This document shows, in pieces, positions 43,797-52,861 of a stretch of 64,000 nucleotides of DNA (positions within the stretch are counted from its first letter, which is position 1; every line of letters starts with the position of its first letter). Source of the DNA: Candidatus Binataceae bacterium (GTDB lineage Bacteria > Desulfobacterota > Binatia > Binatales > Binataceae); NCBI GenBank assembly GCA_035294265.1, contig DATGLK010000063.1, positions 1 through 64,000 of the forward strand. Reading direction: 5' to 3'. The translations under genes and the position numbers were made by a program. The notes under the pieces were generated by a model. It ran no database searches and was not told where the DNA came from. It saw only the letters and a program-made list of their open reading frames with translations.

Positions 43797-46408
43797 CCGG
43801 GGAAGCCAGGGATCGCCCGGCGGTGAAACCGCTAGGGGCTGGGCAGCGCTGGAAGCCCCGGGACGCAGCGCTTGTTACCACCGCCTGCAACATCGCCATC
43901 GCGGTTATCGGCGTCGGCACCGGCGTAATCGCGGCGCGTTTACTCGGCCCGAAGGGACGCGGTGAGCTGGCCGCGATCCAGGCTTGGCCGACCGCCTTAG
44001 CTTCGCTTGGCCTCCTGGGCAGCGCGGAGGCGCTAGTATATTTTGTGTCCCGCGTGCAGCAAGAGCGAGGCGCATACCTAGCCGCCTCCCTCGCCATAGG
44101 CGCCTGCGGGGCCTTCGTCTGCACGCTGTTTGGGTTCCTCGCGATGCCCTGGCTGCTTAAGGCGCAAAGCGCACAAGTGGTACTTGGCTCGCGAATTTTC
44201 CTGTTGTCGATTTGGGCGTACCTGCTAATCGGGATGCCGAGCGAAGTACTCCGAGGGGCGGGCCGCTTTGCGGCCTGGAACGCCATCAGGGTATTTCCAG
44301 CGCTGCTGTGGCTCTCGATTCTTTGCGTCGCATGGGCCGCTGGCGTTCGGCGCCCCATGGTCCTGTCCACCGCGCTTGCGATCTTGGGCTGGCTGGCCCT
44401 TGTACCGCTTATACCACTGGTGCGCCGCGAAATCGAAAGGCTTGTTAGGCCGACGCTCCGGCAAGTCGGCGAGACGCTCAAGTTCGGGCTTCCCGCCGCG
44501 GGGGCCTTCGTCCCCAAGATGATGAATCTCAAGCTCGACCAGATTCTGATGGCGGGTCTGATGCCGCCGGTAGTGCTCGGCCAATACGTGGTGGCAGTAG
44601 CGTGGAGCAACGCCGGGGCGCCCTTCGCTCACGGCCTGTCGTCGGTTGTGGTTCCTGACATTGCCGGGAGGACGGAGGCCCGTAGCCAAGGAGAGGCGCT
44701 GGCGCGCGCTTCGCGTACCACGGCTCTGATCGGTGCGCTTATCGCGTGCTTACTCCTCGCGAGCGCACGGCTCGGGATACCGTTCTTCTTTGGCGCCCGG
44801 TTCCGGGCCGCGGTGCGGGCGGCGCAGATTCTGGCATTGGCGGGCGGGTTAGCTGGCTTCAACCTGGTCCTTTCGGAGGGATTGCGCGGCCTAGGCCGAC
44901 CCGTGGCGGTTCTGCGAGCCGAACTGATGGCGTTGGCCGCGACCGCCGCCGGCTTATGGCTGTTCCTGCGCCCCTATGGAATCGTCGGCGCGGCGGGAGT
45001 GTCCCTGGCCGCCTACTTGCTTACCGCGCTCTGGCTACTGGTCGAAATCAGGGCTGCAACCGGGGCCTCGCCAGCGGACCTCATGCTCCCGAGGGCGACT
45101 GATGCGCGACTGCTCGCTGTCAAAACTGGCGAAACGCTGGCCAGCCTGTTCGGATGGGTCGTATCAATACCCTACTTCCGCAGTCGGGCTTCGAGCAGCC
45201 GCCTACTCAAGAAGGCGCTGAAGCGGCCAGTCCTGAGGGCGCTTGCGCTTTTGGGACCGGGGAAAAAGGGACCTGTCAGCCCCGACGAAATTCGAAGGCT
45301 GGCAATTTTCAGATTCGGCGGCATTGGCGACGTTATCGTCATGACCGGGATGCTACGCAGCGTCAGACGCATCTTCAAAAAAGCCGAGATCACCGTGGTT
45401 ACGAACTCTGCCAGCGCCCCCGTTCTGGAGAACAATCCTACGCTCGATCACCTAATAGTCCAGGACCACTTCAGGCTTGGCGCGAACCCGCGGAGTTTGA
45501 GGACGATCGCGTGGCTGAGGCGACTTTCGAGCCCCGGCTTTGACTTGGCGTTCTTCATGCACAACGATCTGGAGGCCATACTGCCGTCCCTGTTCATTCG
45601 AGCGCGCTTCAAGGTGGGCTATGATGACAACGGGGCTGGATTTGACTTTCCTTTCACGCACAGCGCCTGCATCTACCATGGCGATCATCCGCGCCGCGCT
45701 GAATTCAACCGCCGGCACGTAAACGCATGTTTCCACGACCTCATTCGTGCGACTCGCGTCGCCGCTGTCACAGACTCTTCGCCGCAGCTCTTCGTTCGCC
45801 GAAGCGAAGTGGACGAGGCCAGTGTCCTGTTGGGCGGGCAGTCCCTTAGGAAGCCGCTGGTGGCGCTCGCGTTAGGCGGCAGCAACGTTCAAAAGCTCTG
45901 GCCGCTCGAAAACTTTGCGGAGCTAGCCCAGCTTTGCGTGTGGCGATACGGGTACTCCGTGATTGTGCTGGGCGACAGCCAAGACGCGCGACGCGCAGGC
46001 GAAGCCGACTGGCCGGCTGAACGCTGTTACCTTGCGGCTGGCCGTCTCACCCTGCGCCAGTCCTTAAGCTGCCTGAGCCTGGCGGATGTGGCATTTGGTG
46101 CGGATACAGGTCTGATTCACGCGGCCAGAGCTCTCGGGGTGCCGACTGTGTCGGCTTTCGGTCCTACCCCGGTTGAAATCTTCGGGTACGTGGACGATCG
46201 GAGCGCCGTGCTTCAGGCAACCATGCCTTGCGTTCCGTGTCACGCGCCATGCCGCCTGCTTCCGCCCGGCAGCGGGGATTACGCGCCTTGCATGCGGGCG
46301 ATTGATGCACAGCGGGCCATCGCGGCGATCTCAAAAGTGATCGCGTCACCGCCAGCCAGGACCGCGCTGAAAGCCGACTGCAAGGGTCTATGGGCGAAAT
46401 CTGGCTAG
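43793..46408 (+). CDS. Flippase (Wzx/MATE-type) fused to a GT9 heptosyltransferase-like domain
   Basis: 871 aa in one uninterrupted frame. Residues about 20-440 are a 12-14-helix polysaccharide flippase (TGVIAARLLGPKGRGELAAI at the N-terminus, LKFGLPAAGAFVPKMMNLKLDQILM centrally). A basic linker of about 50 residues follows. From about 500 to 850 comes GT9: RRLAIFRFGGIGDVIVMTGML, DLAFFMHNDLE, a central VALALGGSNVQKLWPLENFAELA, the donor-site ADTGLIHAARALGVPTVSAFGPT, and a Cys-rich PCVPCHAPC end. The flippase would move the lipid-linked unit and the GT9 domain would act on the cytoplasmic face before transfer. I know of no standard gene with this architecture. Overlaps both neighbours. Confidence 0.9.
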   Translation: MTGEARDRPAVKPLGAGQRWKPRDAALVTTACNIAIAVIGVGTGVIAARLLGPKGRGELAAIQAWPTALASLGLLGSAEALVYFVSRVQQERGAYLAASLAIGACGAFVCTLFGFLAMPWLLKAQSAQVVLGSRIFLLSIWAYLLIGMPSEVLRGAGRFAAWNAIRVFPALLWLSILCVAWAAGVRRPMVLSTALAILGWLALVPLIPLVRREIERLVRPTLRQVGETLKFGLPAAGAFVPKMMNLKLDQILMAGLMPPVVLGQYVVAVAWSNAGAPFAHGLSSVVVPDIAGRTEARSQGEALARASRTTALIGALIACLLLASARLGIPFFFGARFRAAVRAAQILALAGGLAGFNLVLSEGLRGLGRPVAVLRAELMALAATAAGLWLFLRPYGIVGAAGVSLAAYLLTALWLLVEIRAATGASPADLMLPRATDARLLAVKTGETLASLFGWVVSIPYFRSRASSSRLLKKALKRPVLRALALLGPGKKGPVSPDEIRRLAIFRFGGIGDVIVMTGMLRSVRRIFKKAEITVVTNSASAPVLENNPTLDHLIVQDHFRLGANPRSLRTIAWLRRLSSPGFDLAFFMHNDLEAILPSLFIRARFKVGYDDNGAGFDFPFTHSACIYHGDHPRRAEFNRRHVNACFHDLIRATRVAAVTDSSPQLFVRRSEVDEASVLLGGQSLRKPLVALALGGSNVQKLWPLENFAELAQLCVWRYGYSVIVLGDSQDARRAGEADWPAERCYLAAGRLTLRQSLSCLSLADVAFGADTGLIHAARALGVPTVSAFGPTPVEIFGYVDDRSAVLQATMPCVPCHAPCRLLPPGSGDYAPCMRAIDAQRAIAAISKVIASPPARTALKADCKGLWAKSG

Positions 46409-47889
46409 CGGCAGGACTGCTCCTCACGGCTGTCGCTTGGTTCGCTGTCATTCCCCGTTGGCGGCTAGGGCTGGAGCTGTTTATTTTGTTCACGCCCTTC
46501 GCGGGCCTGATCGAGGCGCGTCTTTACCCGGCTCCATGGGCGGTGCTCATCAAGGACATACTTTTCGCGATACCCGCCTACATCGGTTTCGCGACGTCCG
46601 GCGAGCTAGGGTCCGCGCTGGCCGGCATACCGAGATCGGTTGGCGCGGTTATTCTGCTCTTCGTCGGCCTGGTTCTTGTGCAGACGCTCAACCCCTCGGG
46701 TCCTGGCCCGCTTGCGACTCTGATAGGGCTCAAGGTCTGGCTCTTCTATGTGCCTATGATACTACTGGGGCGTGCCTATGTTCGGGATCGCGCAAGCTTG
46801 CTGCGCCTATCGCGGCTGATGACTGGCTTGATTTGGATTCCGTGCTCGGTCGGCATCCTGCAGTGGCTTCTGTCGCTGACGATCGGCTATGAGCGGGCGA
46901 TCAGCCTTTTCTACGGCGCGGCAGCGAGCGCGGCGACCCAGAATTTTTCTCGATTTGACAACGGATTGATGAGAATCCCCGCCACCTTCGCTTTTCCCGC
47001 CCAGTACCTAGGTTACATACTTTGCATGTTTGTCCCTGTTCTGGGCTGTGCCGACGCCGAAACCGACATGCCTTGGCGGAAGCTGCGGAGCCTAAGTCTT
47101 CTGGCGCTATGCGTCGCTGGATTTCTGACCGGCACTCGCGCAACCTTTGTTATGATTCCGCTGATGCTGGTCGCTTTCTACGCCCTAAGGAGAGGCGCGC
47201 TCGGGGTGTTCTGGGCTGGTGCCATGATCGCCGCGCTGTTAACCGTCGCACTGTCAATAGGCGGAATCGATCCCGCCGGCCTAGCGAGCATGGAGGCCGT
47301 TCTGAGCGAGAACTACGCTCAGTCGCAGGCATATGAGATTGGAGATGCGCTGCGAGAGACCTGGATCGGGAAAGGGGTCGGATCGAGCACGGGTGCGGCA
47401 AGGCTAGCGACAGACGATCCGTCGCAATTTGTTGGTTTCGAAGGCTTCTATGCAAAGGCGGTGGCGGAGCTCGGAATCGAGGGGGCCTTCATCGCAACCG
47501 CAGCTCAGGTGGCCCTTTTGCTCCTCGCGCTACGTGCGCGCAAGGATCTGGCAGGAACGGACCTGAAGCCGTACTGCGATACCCTAGCGGCGCTTGCGGC
47601 GGTAGTCCTCATCTACAATTACAAGGGGCCCGTCATGAGCCTCGATCCTATGAACTCGCTATATTGGCTGTTTTTTGGATTGCTGTGCTCGCTTCACCGA
47701 GCCGTCCCAACGCGGGCCGCCGATAACGCCGCTGCCACCCAACTTGAAGCTGATCACCATGGGGCCGCCTTGGTAGCTGTCGGGCATAATCGATTGATAC
47801 CGTGGCGGCACCGTGAGCGCCATGCGCCCGCAACCTTAGAACGATCGCCGAGCGCCACCCGCCCCGCGCCAGGTATTTGTCTTGGGTAA
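46390..47889 (+). CDS. O-antigen/exopolysaccharide polymerase-like membrane protein (Wzy-type)
   Basis: 499 aa with 10-12 transmembrane helices and the Wzy_C-like pattern: YLGYILCMFVPVLG, SLLALCVAGFLTGTRATFVMIPLML and a periplasmic loop with IGDALRETWIGKGVGSS and FEGFYAKAVAELGIEGAFIA. The last 60 residues are polar and uneven (HHGAALVAVGHNRLIPWRHRE), suggesting drift at the C-terminus. It starts 19 bp inside the flippase-GT9 gene and ends 8 bp inside the next. It probably polymerises repeat units, giving the locus a second ligase/polymerase beside the TPR fusion. Confidence 0.85.
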   Translation: MGEIWLAAGLLLTAVAWFAVIPRWRLGLELFILFTPFAGLIEARLYPAPWAVLIKDILFAIPAYIGFATSGELGSALAGIPRSVGAVILLFVGLVLVQTLNPSGPGPLATLIGLKVWLFYVPMILLGRAYVRDRASLLRLSRLMTGLIWIPCSVGILQWLLSLTIGYERAISLFYGAAASAATQNFSRFDNGLMRIPATFAFPAQYLGYILCMFVPVLGCADAETDMPWRKLRSLSLLALCVAGFLTGTRATFVMIPLMLVAFYALRRGALGVFWAGAMIAALLTVALSIGGIDPAGLASMEAVLSENYAQSQAYEIGDALRETWIGKGVGSSTGAARLATDDPSQFVGFEGFYAKAVAELGIEGAFIATAAQVALLLLALRARKDLAGTDLKPYCDTLAALAAVVLIYNYKGPVMSLDPMNSLYWLFFGLLCSLHRAVPTRAADNAAATQLEADHHGAALVAVGHNRLIPWRHRERHAPATLERSPSATRPAPGICLG

Positions 47890-48745
47890 GACGGCCTACC
47901 TTTTAAGGAGCATACAGGGTCTTTTTGCTCCCGAGCGCCTCACATGCCCTAATTGTGGCCATCCCCACGCTTTGACGGTGGCGCGTAAGTACCTCGTCAC
48001 GCGGCTTCGGCGGTGCGGAAGGTGCGAGCTGCTCTTCCGTGTGCCGACTGACGATCCTGCGAAGAATCGCGACTACTACGAACACGAGTATTCCCAAGGT
48101 ATTACCACCGAGATGCCCTCCGACGAGTTCCTGACGGCGCTTCTCAGGGAAAATTTCGCCGGATCCGAAAAGGACTGGACGTACTACAACCGCGTTCTCA
48201 GGTCACTTGGTCTGATCGTCGGAGCGCGTGTTTTTGACTTTGGATGCTCGTGGGGGTACGGAAGCTATCAGATGTCAGCAGCCGGATATTCCGTGGTGGC
48301 CTTCGATGTGGCCCCTACGCGCAGGCGCTTCGCCCGGGATAAACTTGGAGTTGCGGTGGTTGAAGATCCCCTAGCCGCCGTGTCCGACCTCGGTCTGGCC
48401 GGCACCTTCGACTGTTTCTTCACCGCGCACGTACTAGAGCATCTTCCAAAACCGTGCGCGGTGTTTGACCTCGCAGCCAAGCTTCTACGCCCCGGCGGTC
48501 TTTTTGTGTCGTTCACCCCGAATGGCTGTGAGCCGGCCAAGGCACTCCATCCCGAGTGGAACAAGTGGTGGGGCGAGGTTCATCCGAACATGATCGACGA
48601 TCGCTTCCTGGATCGAGCGTTTGAGCAGTCACCAAGGGTGGTTGGCTCATCTCCTGTTGGTGAGGTACAGCTGCCGCCGACAGCCACGATGTGGTACCTT
48701 AACGATCTGAGCGGCAGCGAGCTATTCTTTGCGGCGCGGGCCTGA
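47882..48745 (+). CDS. Class I methyltransferase with N-terminal zinc ribbon
   Basis: 287 aa. The N-terminus has CPNCGHPHALT and CGRCELLF, a Zn-ribbon as in C-methyltransferase-like proteins of sugar loci, followed by a methyltransferase domain: VFDFGCSWGYGSYQMSAAGYSVVAFDV (motif I) and FFTAHVLEHLPKPCAVFDLAAKLLRPGGLFVSFTPNG. The start is TTG at 47882, overlapping the polymerase by 8 bp. A role in sugar or aglycone methylation within the polysaccharide locus is likely. Confidence 0.85.
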   Translation: MGKTAYLLRSIQGLFAPERLTCPNCGHPHALTVARKYLVTRLRRCGRCELLFRVPTDDPAKNRDYYEHEYSQGITTEMPSDEFLTALLRENFAGSEKDWTYYNRVLRSLGLIVGARVFDFGCSWGYGSYQMSAAGYSVVAFDVAPTRRRFARDKLGVAVVEDPLAAVSDLGLAGTFDCFFTAHVLEHLPKPCAVFDLAAKLLRPGGLFVSFTPNGCEPAKALHPEWNKWWGEVHPNMIDDRFLDRAFEQSPRVVGSSPVGEVQLPPTATMWYLNDLSGSELFFAARA

Positions 48746-48747
48746 AG

Positions 48748-50031
48748 GTGGTGCCAAGTTCAGGCGTCGTAGTCGCTCACCCCGGAACCCAGCATTCCTA
48801 TGAGACCGCGGTTGGCCTTCAGCAGGCGGGGCTGCTCCGGGAGTACATAACGGGACTGTACTTCAAGGAAGGTCACGGCATCGGGCGCGTTTTGCCGATG
48901 CTGCCTGAGCGAATCAGAAACCGGACGCTTCGGGTACTCAAAGGGCGTCGACGCCCGGGCCTCGACGATGCTCGGGTTCGTACCTGCACTCTGTTGGAAG
49001 CGATATACCTGGCTTCCACTCGGACCCCGGTGCCGTCATGGATCCCGGTCCGGCTTCTGCGCCTCCGAAACAGGCTCTTCGGACGCTGGGTGGCGAAACG
49101 GGTCCTGTCAACGGCGCCCGCAGCGGTGCTCTGCTACGACTCCGCAGCGATCGAGGTCTTCGAGGCCGCCTCCCACGTGGGCGCCATAAAAATCCTCGAC
49201 CAGGCAATCTGTCACGACATCGAACTTTTGCGGCAAGAGAACGAGCGCCACGCCGCTGAGTTTCGCGAGGAGCTGCCGTCCAGCGAGTTGATAGATTTGT
49301 GCCGGGAGGAGATCGGGCAGGCGGATATGATCCTCGTGGGCTCGGACTTTGTAAAAGACTCGCTCCTGAGGACCGGGGTGGCGGCGCACAAGGTCGCGGT
49401 GCTTCCCTACGGTGCCAACTTGGACCTGTTTCATCCGCCAGCGCGGCGCGAGCCGTGTGAACCGTTGACAGCGGTCTACGCCGGCCAGCTCACCTTGCGC
49501 AAGGGCGTCACGTACCTGCTTGAGGCCTTCCAGGGGATTCAACAATCCGTGTGCAGATTGTTGTTGATAGGCGGGAGGGCCGAGGACGCGCGATTGCTTG
49601 ATAGATACGGTGTTGTCTTTGAGCATGTGCCCTTCGTTCCGCGGACTGAACTCGCGCGGCTGCTCCGCGAGGCTGATTTTTTCGTTTACCCCTCGCTTCT
49701 GGACGGCTCCGCGCTTGTAACCTACGAGGCCCTTGCCTCGGGACTGCCGGTAATTACCACGCCCAACAGCGGCTCCGTTGTGCGCGACAGGATCGAGGGT
49801 TTCATTGTTCCGCCCCGTGACGTTGATGCCCTCCGCGACCGCATCGAGCGGTTGATCCGCGATCGCGATCTCCGGCGGGAGATGAGCCTGAACGCGAGGA
49901 AGCGGGCCGAGGAGTACTCGTGGAGCAAATATCATGAGCGACTTGCAGCGCTGGTGCGCGCAAGTCTCAAGCTAGGCGGAAGTCCCGAGGCCGCGTTCGG
50001 ACGGGCTGACGCAAACGTGGCGGCGCGGTGA
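48748..50031 (+). CDS. Glycosyltransferase family 4 protein
   Basis: 427 aa. Starts at GTG 48748, 2 bp after the methyltransferase stop. GT-B fold with VVVAHPGTQHSYETAVGLQQAG at the acceptor side and, in the donor domain, LTAVYAGQLTLRKGVTYLLEAF and the E-x7-E region SALVTYEALASGLPVITTPNSG. It resembles the GT4 proteins with long N-domains found in capsule loci. Specificity unknown. Confidence 0.9.
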   Translation: MVPSSGVVVAHPGTQHSYETAVGLQQAGLLREYITGLYFKEGHGIGRVLPMLPERIRNRTLRVLKGRRRPGLDDARVRTCTLLEAIYLASTRTPVPSWIPVRLLRLRNRLFGRWVAKRVLSTAPAAVLCYDSAAIEVFEAASHVGAIKILDQAICHDIELLRQENERHAAEFREELPSSELIDLCREEIGQADMILVGSDFVKDSLLRTGVAAHKVAVLPYGANLDLFHPPARREPCEPLTAVYAGQLTLRKGVTYLLEAFQGIQQSVCRLLLIGGRAEDARLLDRYGVVFEHVPFVPRTELARLLREADFFVYPSLLDGSALVTYEALASGLPVITTPNSGSVVRDRIEGFIVPPRDVDALRDRIERLIRDRDLRREMSLNARKRAEEYSWSKYHERLAALVRASLKLGGSPEAAFGRADANVAAR

Positions 50032-50044
50032 TCGGCGAGCCACA

Positions 50045-50350
50045 ATGATCAAAGGCAGTGCGATCGCGTCCCGTCTTATCCATCTCGTCCTGGACCCGCT
50101 GCCCCTAACGGTCAGGGCGGGCCCTAACAGGGGCGTGAAGTGGTTTGTGGGCGCAGGCGTGCATAGTTGCTGGCTCGGAACCTACGAAAGCGGCAAACAG
50201 ATAGCCTCAGCAAAGGTCATCAGGCGCGGAATGACGCTTTATGATGTCGGCGCGCATTCCGGATTTAGCGATGCGGCTGACCCTCACGGTGATCGTCCGG
50301 GTGGGGCGCGCCTGATGCTATCCCTCCGCCGTGTGGCCATTTTTAAGTAA
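50045..50350 (+). pseudogene. Truncated FkbM-family methyltransferase
   Basis: The 101-codon frame reads RAGPNRGVKWFVGAGVHSCW and then MTLYDVGAHSGF, the FkbM N-terminal region and motif I. Immediately afterwards it turns into unrelated sequence (DPHGDRPGGARLM) and stops. Intact FkbM proteins continue for about 150 more residues with the FEPxP and IDVEGxE motifs, which are absent here. A deletion has probably removed the 3' part and joined the remnant to the next glycosyltransferase's upstream region. Confidence 0.7.
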
Positions 50351-50360
50351 CGGAGTAGTC

Positions 50361-51650
50361 GTGCCCGATAGCTTCAGCATAGACACAGCGATCGCGTGCG
50401 TAGACCGAACCCGGAAGAGCGCTACCGGGCGCCGCTGGAAGCTCGCCGTTCTCAACTCGCACCCGATACAGTACTTCGCGCCTCTGTACCGGCGCCTCGC
50501 GCGGGAGCCGGAGGTTGATCTCACGGTCTTGTACTGCGACCGTGGCGGAGCGTTCGATCCCAGTTTCGGCAAAAAGGTCGTTTGGGATGTTCCACTACTG
50601 GAGGGCTATAGGTATCGTTTTCTCGCAAACTTCCGGCGGGGTGGGCCCGGCGGCGTCTTGTCGTTGATAAACCCCGGTATAGTAACCACGATATTTCGTG
50701 GTCGTTACGACGCACTGTGGATTCACAGCTATGCGCACATTACCCACGCGATGGCGATCGGCGCTGCTGCTGCGACGGGAACGCCGTTATTCTGCCGGAC
50801 CGAAGCCTCGCTGCGATACGACCGCCACGTCAGGCGATCGGCGTTTATTCGAGTAGTAAAGCCCGTTCTGCTAAGAATGCTGATGCGTCGTCTTACCGCT
50901 GCGCTGGCAATAGGCACGGACAACCGAGAGTTCTTCCTGCACTACGGCGTACCGCCGAGTCGCATATTCCCAGTACCGTACACGGTCGATAATGAATACT
51001 TTCTGACCCATACAGCGAGATGGCGCGGTCAACGACATCAGGTCAGGGAGTCACTCGGCATCCCGCGACAGGATGTGGTTTTCCTCTTTGCCGCGAAGAT
51101 GATACCGCTCAAGCGGCCCCGTCAGTTGGTAGAGGCGTTTGCTAAGTCAGGACCTCCGCACGCTGCCACCCTTTTGATGGTTGGAGACGGACCAGAACTA
51201 CGCGGCGTACAGCAGGCGGCGTCGGCACTTAACGTAGAATCAAAGGTTCGGTTTGTCGGGTTTGCGAATCAGAGCGAGATGCCGAAATATTACGCCATCA
51301 GCGACGTTATGGTACGGCCTGACGGAATCTATAAAGGGGACTGGGGGCTTACCGTTAACGAGGCAATGGCCGCGGGCCTCGCGGTAGTTGCAAGCGACCA
51401 AATTGGAGCGACGACCGATTTGGTTAAGCACGGGGTGAACGGTGTGGTGGTGCCTTTCGGCCACGACGACGCATTAGCCGGGGCTCTGAGAGATCTCGCG
51501 AGGGACCCGGTTACCGTTCGGGAAATGGGACTGGCGTCAGAAAAAATAATCTCGACCTGGAGCTATGAGGAGTGCGTCGCGGGTGTGTTGGCCGCGTTGC
51601 GCGCGCTGCCGGCCGCCCACGGCAGCCGAAGTCCAGCCACCGCGCCCTGA
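50361..51650 (+). CDS. Glycosyltransferase family 4 protein
   Basis: About 429 aa. GTG at 50361 with GGAG five bases upstream is preferred over ATG 50331, which overlaps the FkbM remnant. LAVLNSHPIQYFAPLYRRLA opens the acceptor domain; the donor domain has VVFLFAAKMIPLKRPRQLVEAF, MLVGDGPELRGV-type sequence and YKGDWGLTVNEAMAAGLAVVASDQIG. The HPIQYFAPLY motif marks a recurrent subgroup of GT4 in polysaccharide loci. Specificity unknown. Confidence 0.9.
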   Translation: MPDSFSIDTAIACVDRTRKSATGRRWKLAVLNSHPIQYFAPLYRRLAREPEVDLTVLYCDRGGAFDPSFGKKVVWDVPLLEGYRYRFLANFRRGGPGGVLSLINPGIVTTIFRGRYDALWIHSYAHITHAMAIGAAAATGTPLFCRTEASLRYDRHVRRSAFIRVVKPVLLRMLMRRLTAALAIGTDNREFFLHYGVPPSRIFPVPYTVDNEYFLTHTARWRGQRHQVRESLGIPRQDVVFLFAAKMIPLKRPRQLVEAFAKSGPPHAATLLMVGDGPELRGVQQAASALNVESKVRFVGFANQSEMPKYYAISDVMVRPDGIYKGDWGLTVNEAMAAGLAVVASDQIGATTDLVKHGVNGVVVPFGHDDALAGALRDLARDPVTVREMGLASEKIISTWSYEECVAGVLAALRALPAAHGSRSPATAP

Positions 51651-51708
51651 CCCAAGGCGCTAACGCGAGCGTAAGAACCGACGGGGTGGGCCAGCGTACG
51701 AGCTATAG

Positions 51709-52746
51709 GTGATAAGAAAAGTGCTCAAAATTGCGGTGGTCGGGTGCGGATACTGGGGTCCCAACCATATTCGTACATTTTCGCGTCTGCCCGGGGTTCA
51801 GGTCGCCGCCGCGGTCGATCGTGACCCGGTAAGGCTGCGGAGTATGCTCGAGCTTGTACCCTCCCTGTGGTTGTCGCAGGAACCCATTGAGGTTCTGAAC
51901 TCGCGCGACATCGACGCGGTCGTTCTGGCGACGCCCACAGCCACGCACTACGAATTGGCTCGCAGGTCTTTGCTGGCCGGTAAACACGTGCTGTGCGAGA
52001 AGCCGCTCTGCCTCCGGGCCGACGAGGCGCGCGAGCTCAATGCGATAGCGCGTGAGCGCGAGCTTGTGTTGATGGTAGGGTACACATTTTTGTTTAACGC
52101 AGGGATCGCGAAGCTACGTACGCTAATCGCGAACGGAGAGCTGGGCGACCTCTTTCACCTCTCCGCAGTACGCACGAACCTGGGCCCAATCCGGAACGAT
52201 GTTAACGCCGTGTATGATCTAGCAACCCACGATGTCTCGATCTTCAATTGGCTGCTGGACGCCGTGCCCACGCGGGTTCTCGCCGCGGGCGGAGCGTTCA
52301 TTCGCAAGGACATCGAGGACGTCGCTACGGTATGCCTGGAATATCCCAAGGGGATCTTCGGCACGATCCACGTTAGCTGGCTCAACCCTCGAAAGGTAAG
52401 GCAGATCTCAGTCGTAGGAGCCCGGAGGATGGCCACCTGGGACGACCTTGAACTAAGCACGCCTATTGCGATCTACGATCGCGGCGCGGCCGTCACTCCG
52501 GATGTCCGTGAGTATGGAGAATTTCTTCGGGTTGACACGTGGGACGGTGACGTCAGGCTTCCCAAGCTCAACCTTGAAGAGCCGCTGAAACTGCAAGCGC
52601 GGTTTTTTGTCGAGGGCGCTCTGAAGGGTCGAGTCGAACGCGCCAATGGAGATTTCAGCGTCGGGGTGATGGCGACCGTTGAGGCCGCCGTTGCGTCCTT
52701 ACGCGCCGGAAGGCGGATTGACATTGATGCCGGACTGACACGATAG
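51709..52746 (+). CDS. Gfo/Idh/MocA-family sugar dehydrogenase
   Basis: 345 aa. The NAD(P) Rossmann motif is IAVVGCGYWGPNHIRTF near residue 9; the catalytic Lys lies in CEKPLC near 97; the conserved YDLATHDVSIFNWLLD region contains the His of the active site. The start is GTG 51709, with GTG 51721 as alternative. Followed by a hexapeptide acyltransferase and a DegT aminotransferase, the trio that makes 3-amino-sugar nucleotides (compare WlbA/WbpB, WlbC/WbpE, WlbB/WbpD). Here it would oxidise C3 of a nucleotide sugar; the exact sugar is inferred, not shown. Confidence 0.9.
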   Translation: MIRKVLKIAVVGCGYWGPNHIRTFSRLPGVQVAAAVDRDPVRLRSMLELVPSLWLSQEPIEVLNSRDIDAVVLATPTATHYELARRSLLAGKHVLCEKPLCLRADEARELNAIARERELVLMVGYTFLFNAGIAKLRTLIANGELGDLFHLSAVRTNLGPIRNDVNAVYDLATHDVSIFNWLLDAVPTRVLAAGGAFIRKDIEDVATVCLEYPKGIFGTIHVSWLNPRKVRQISVVGARRMATWDDLELSTPIAIYDRGAAVTPDVREYGEFLRVDTWDGDVRLPKLNLEEPLKLQARFFVEGALKGRVERANGDFSVGVMATVEAAVASLRAGRRIDIDAGLTR

Positions 52747-52861
52747 CGCCCCGTTAAAAAAAATAGAGATTTCGCCCAATCGGTATTCCGGGCAGCTTGA
52801 TCGCTCAGGCGAAACGTGCGCCAGAACTCCGGAGACACTTCGAAAGATAGGGATTGGGATA

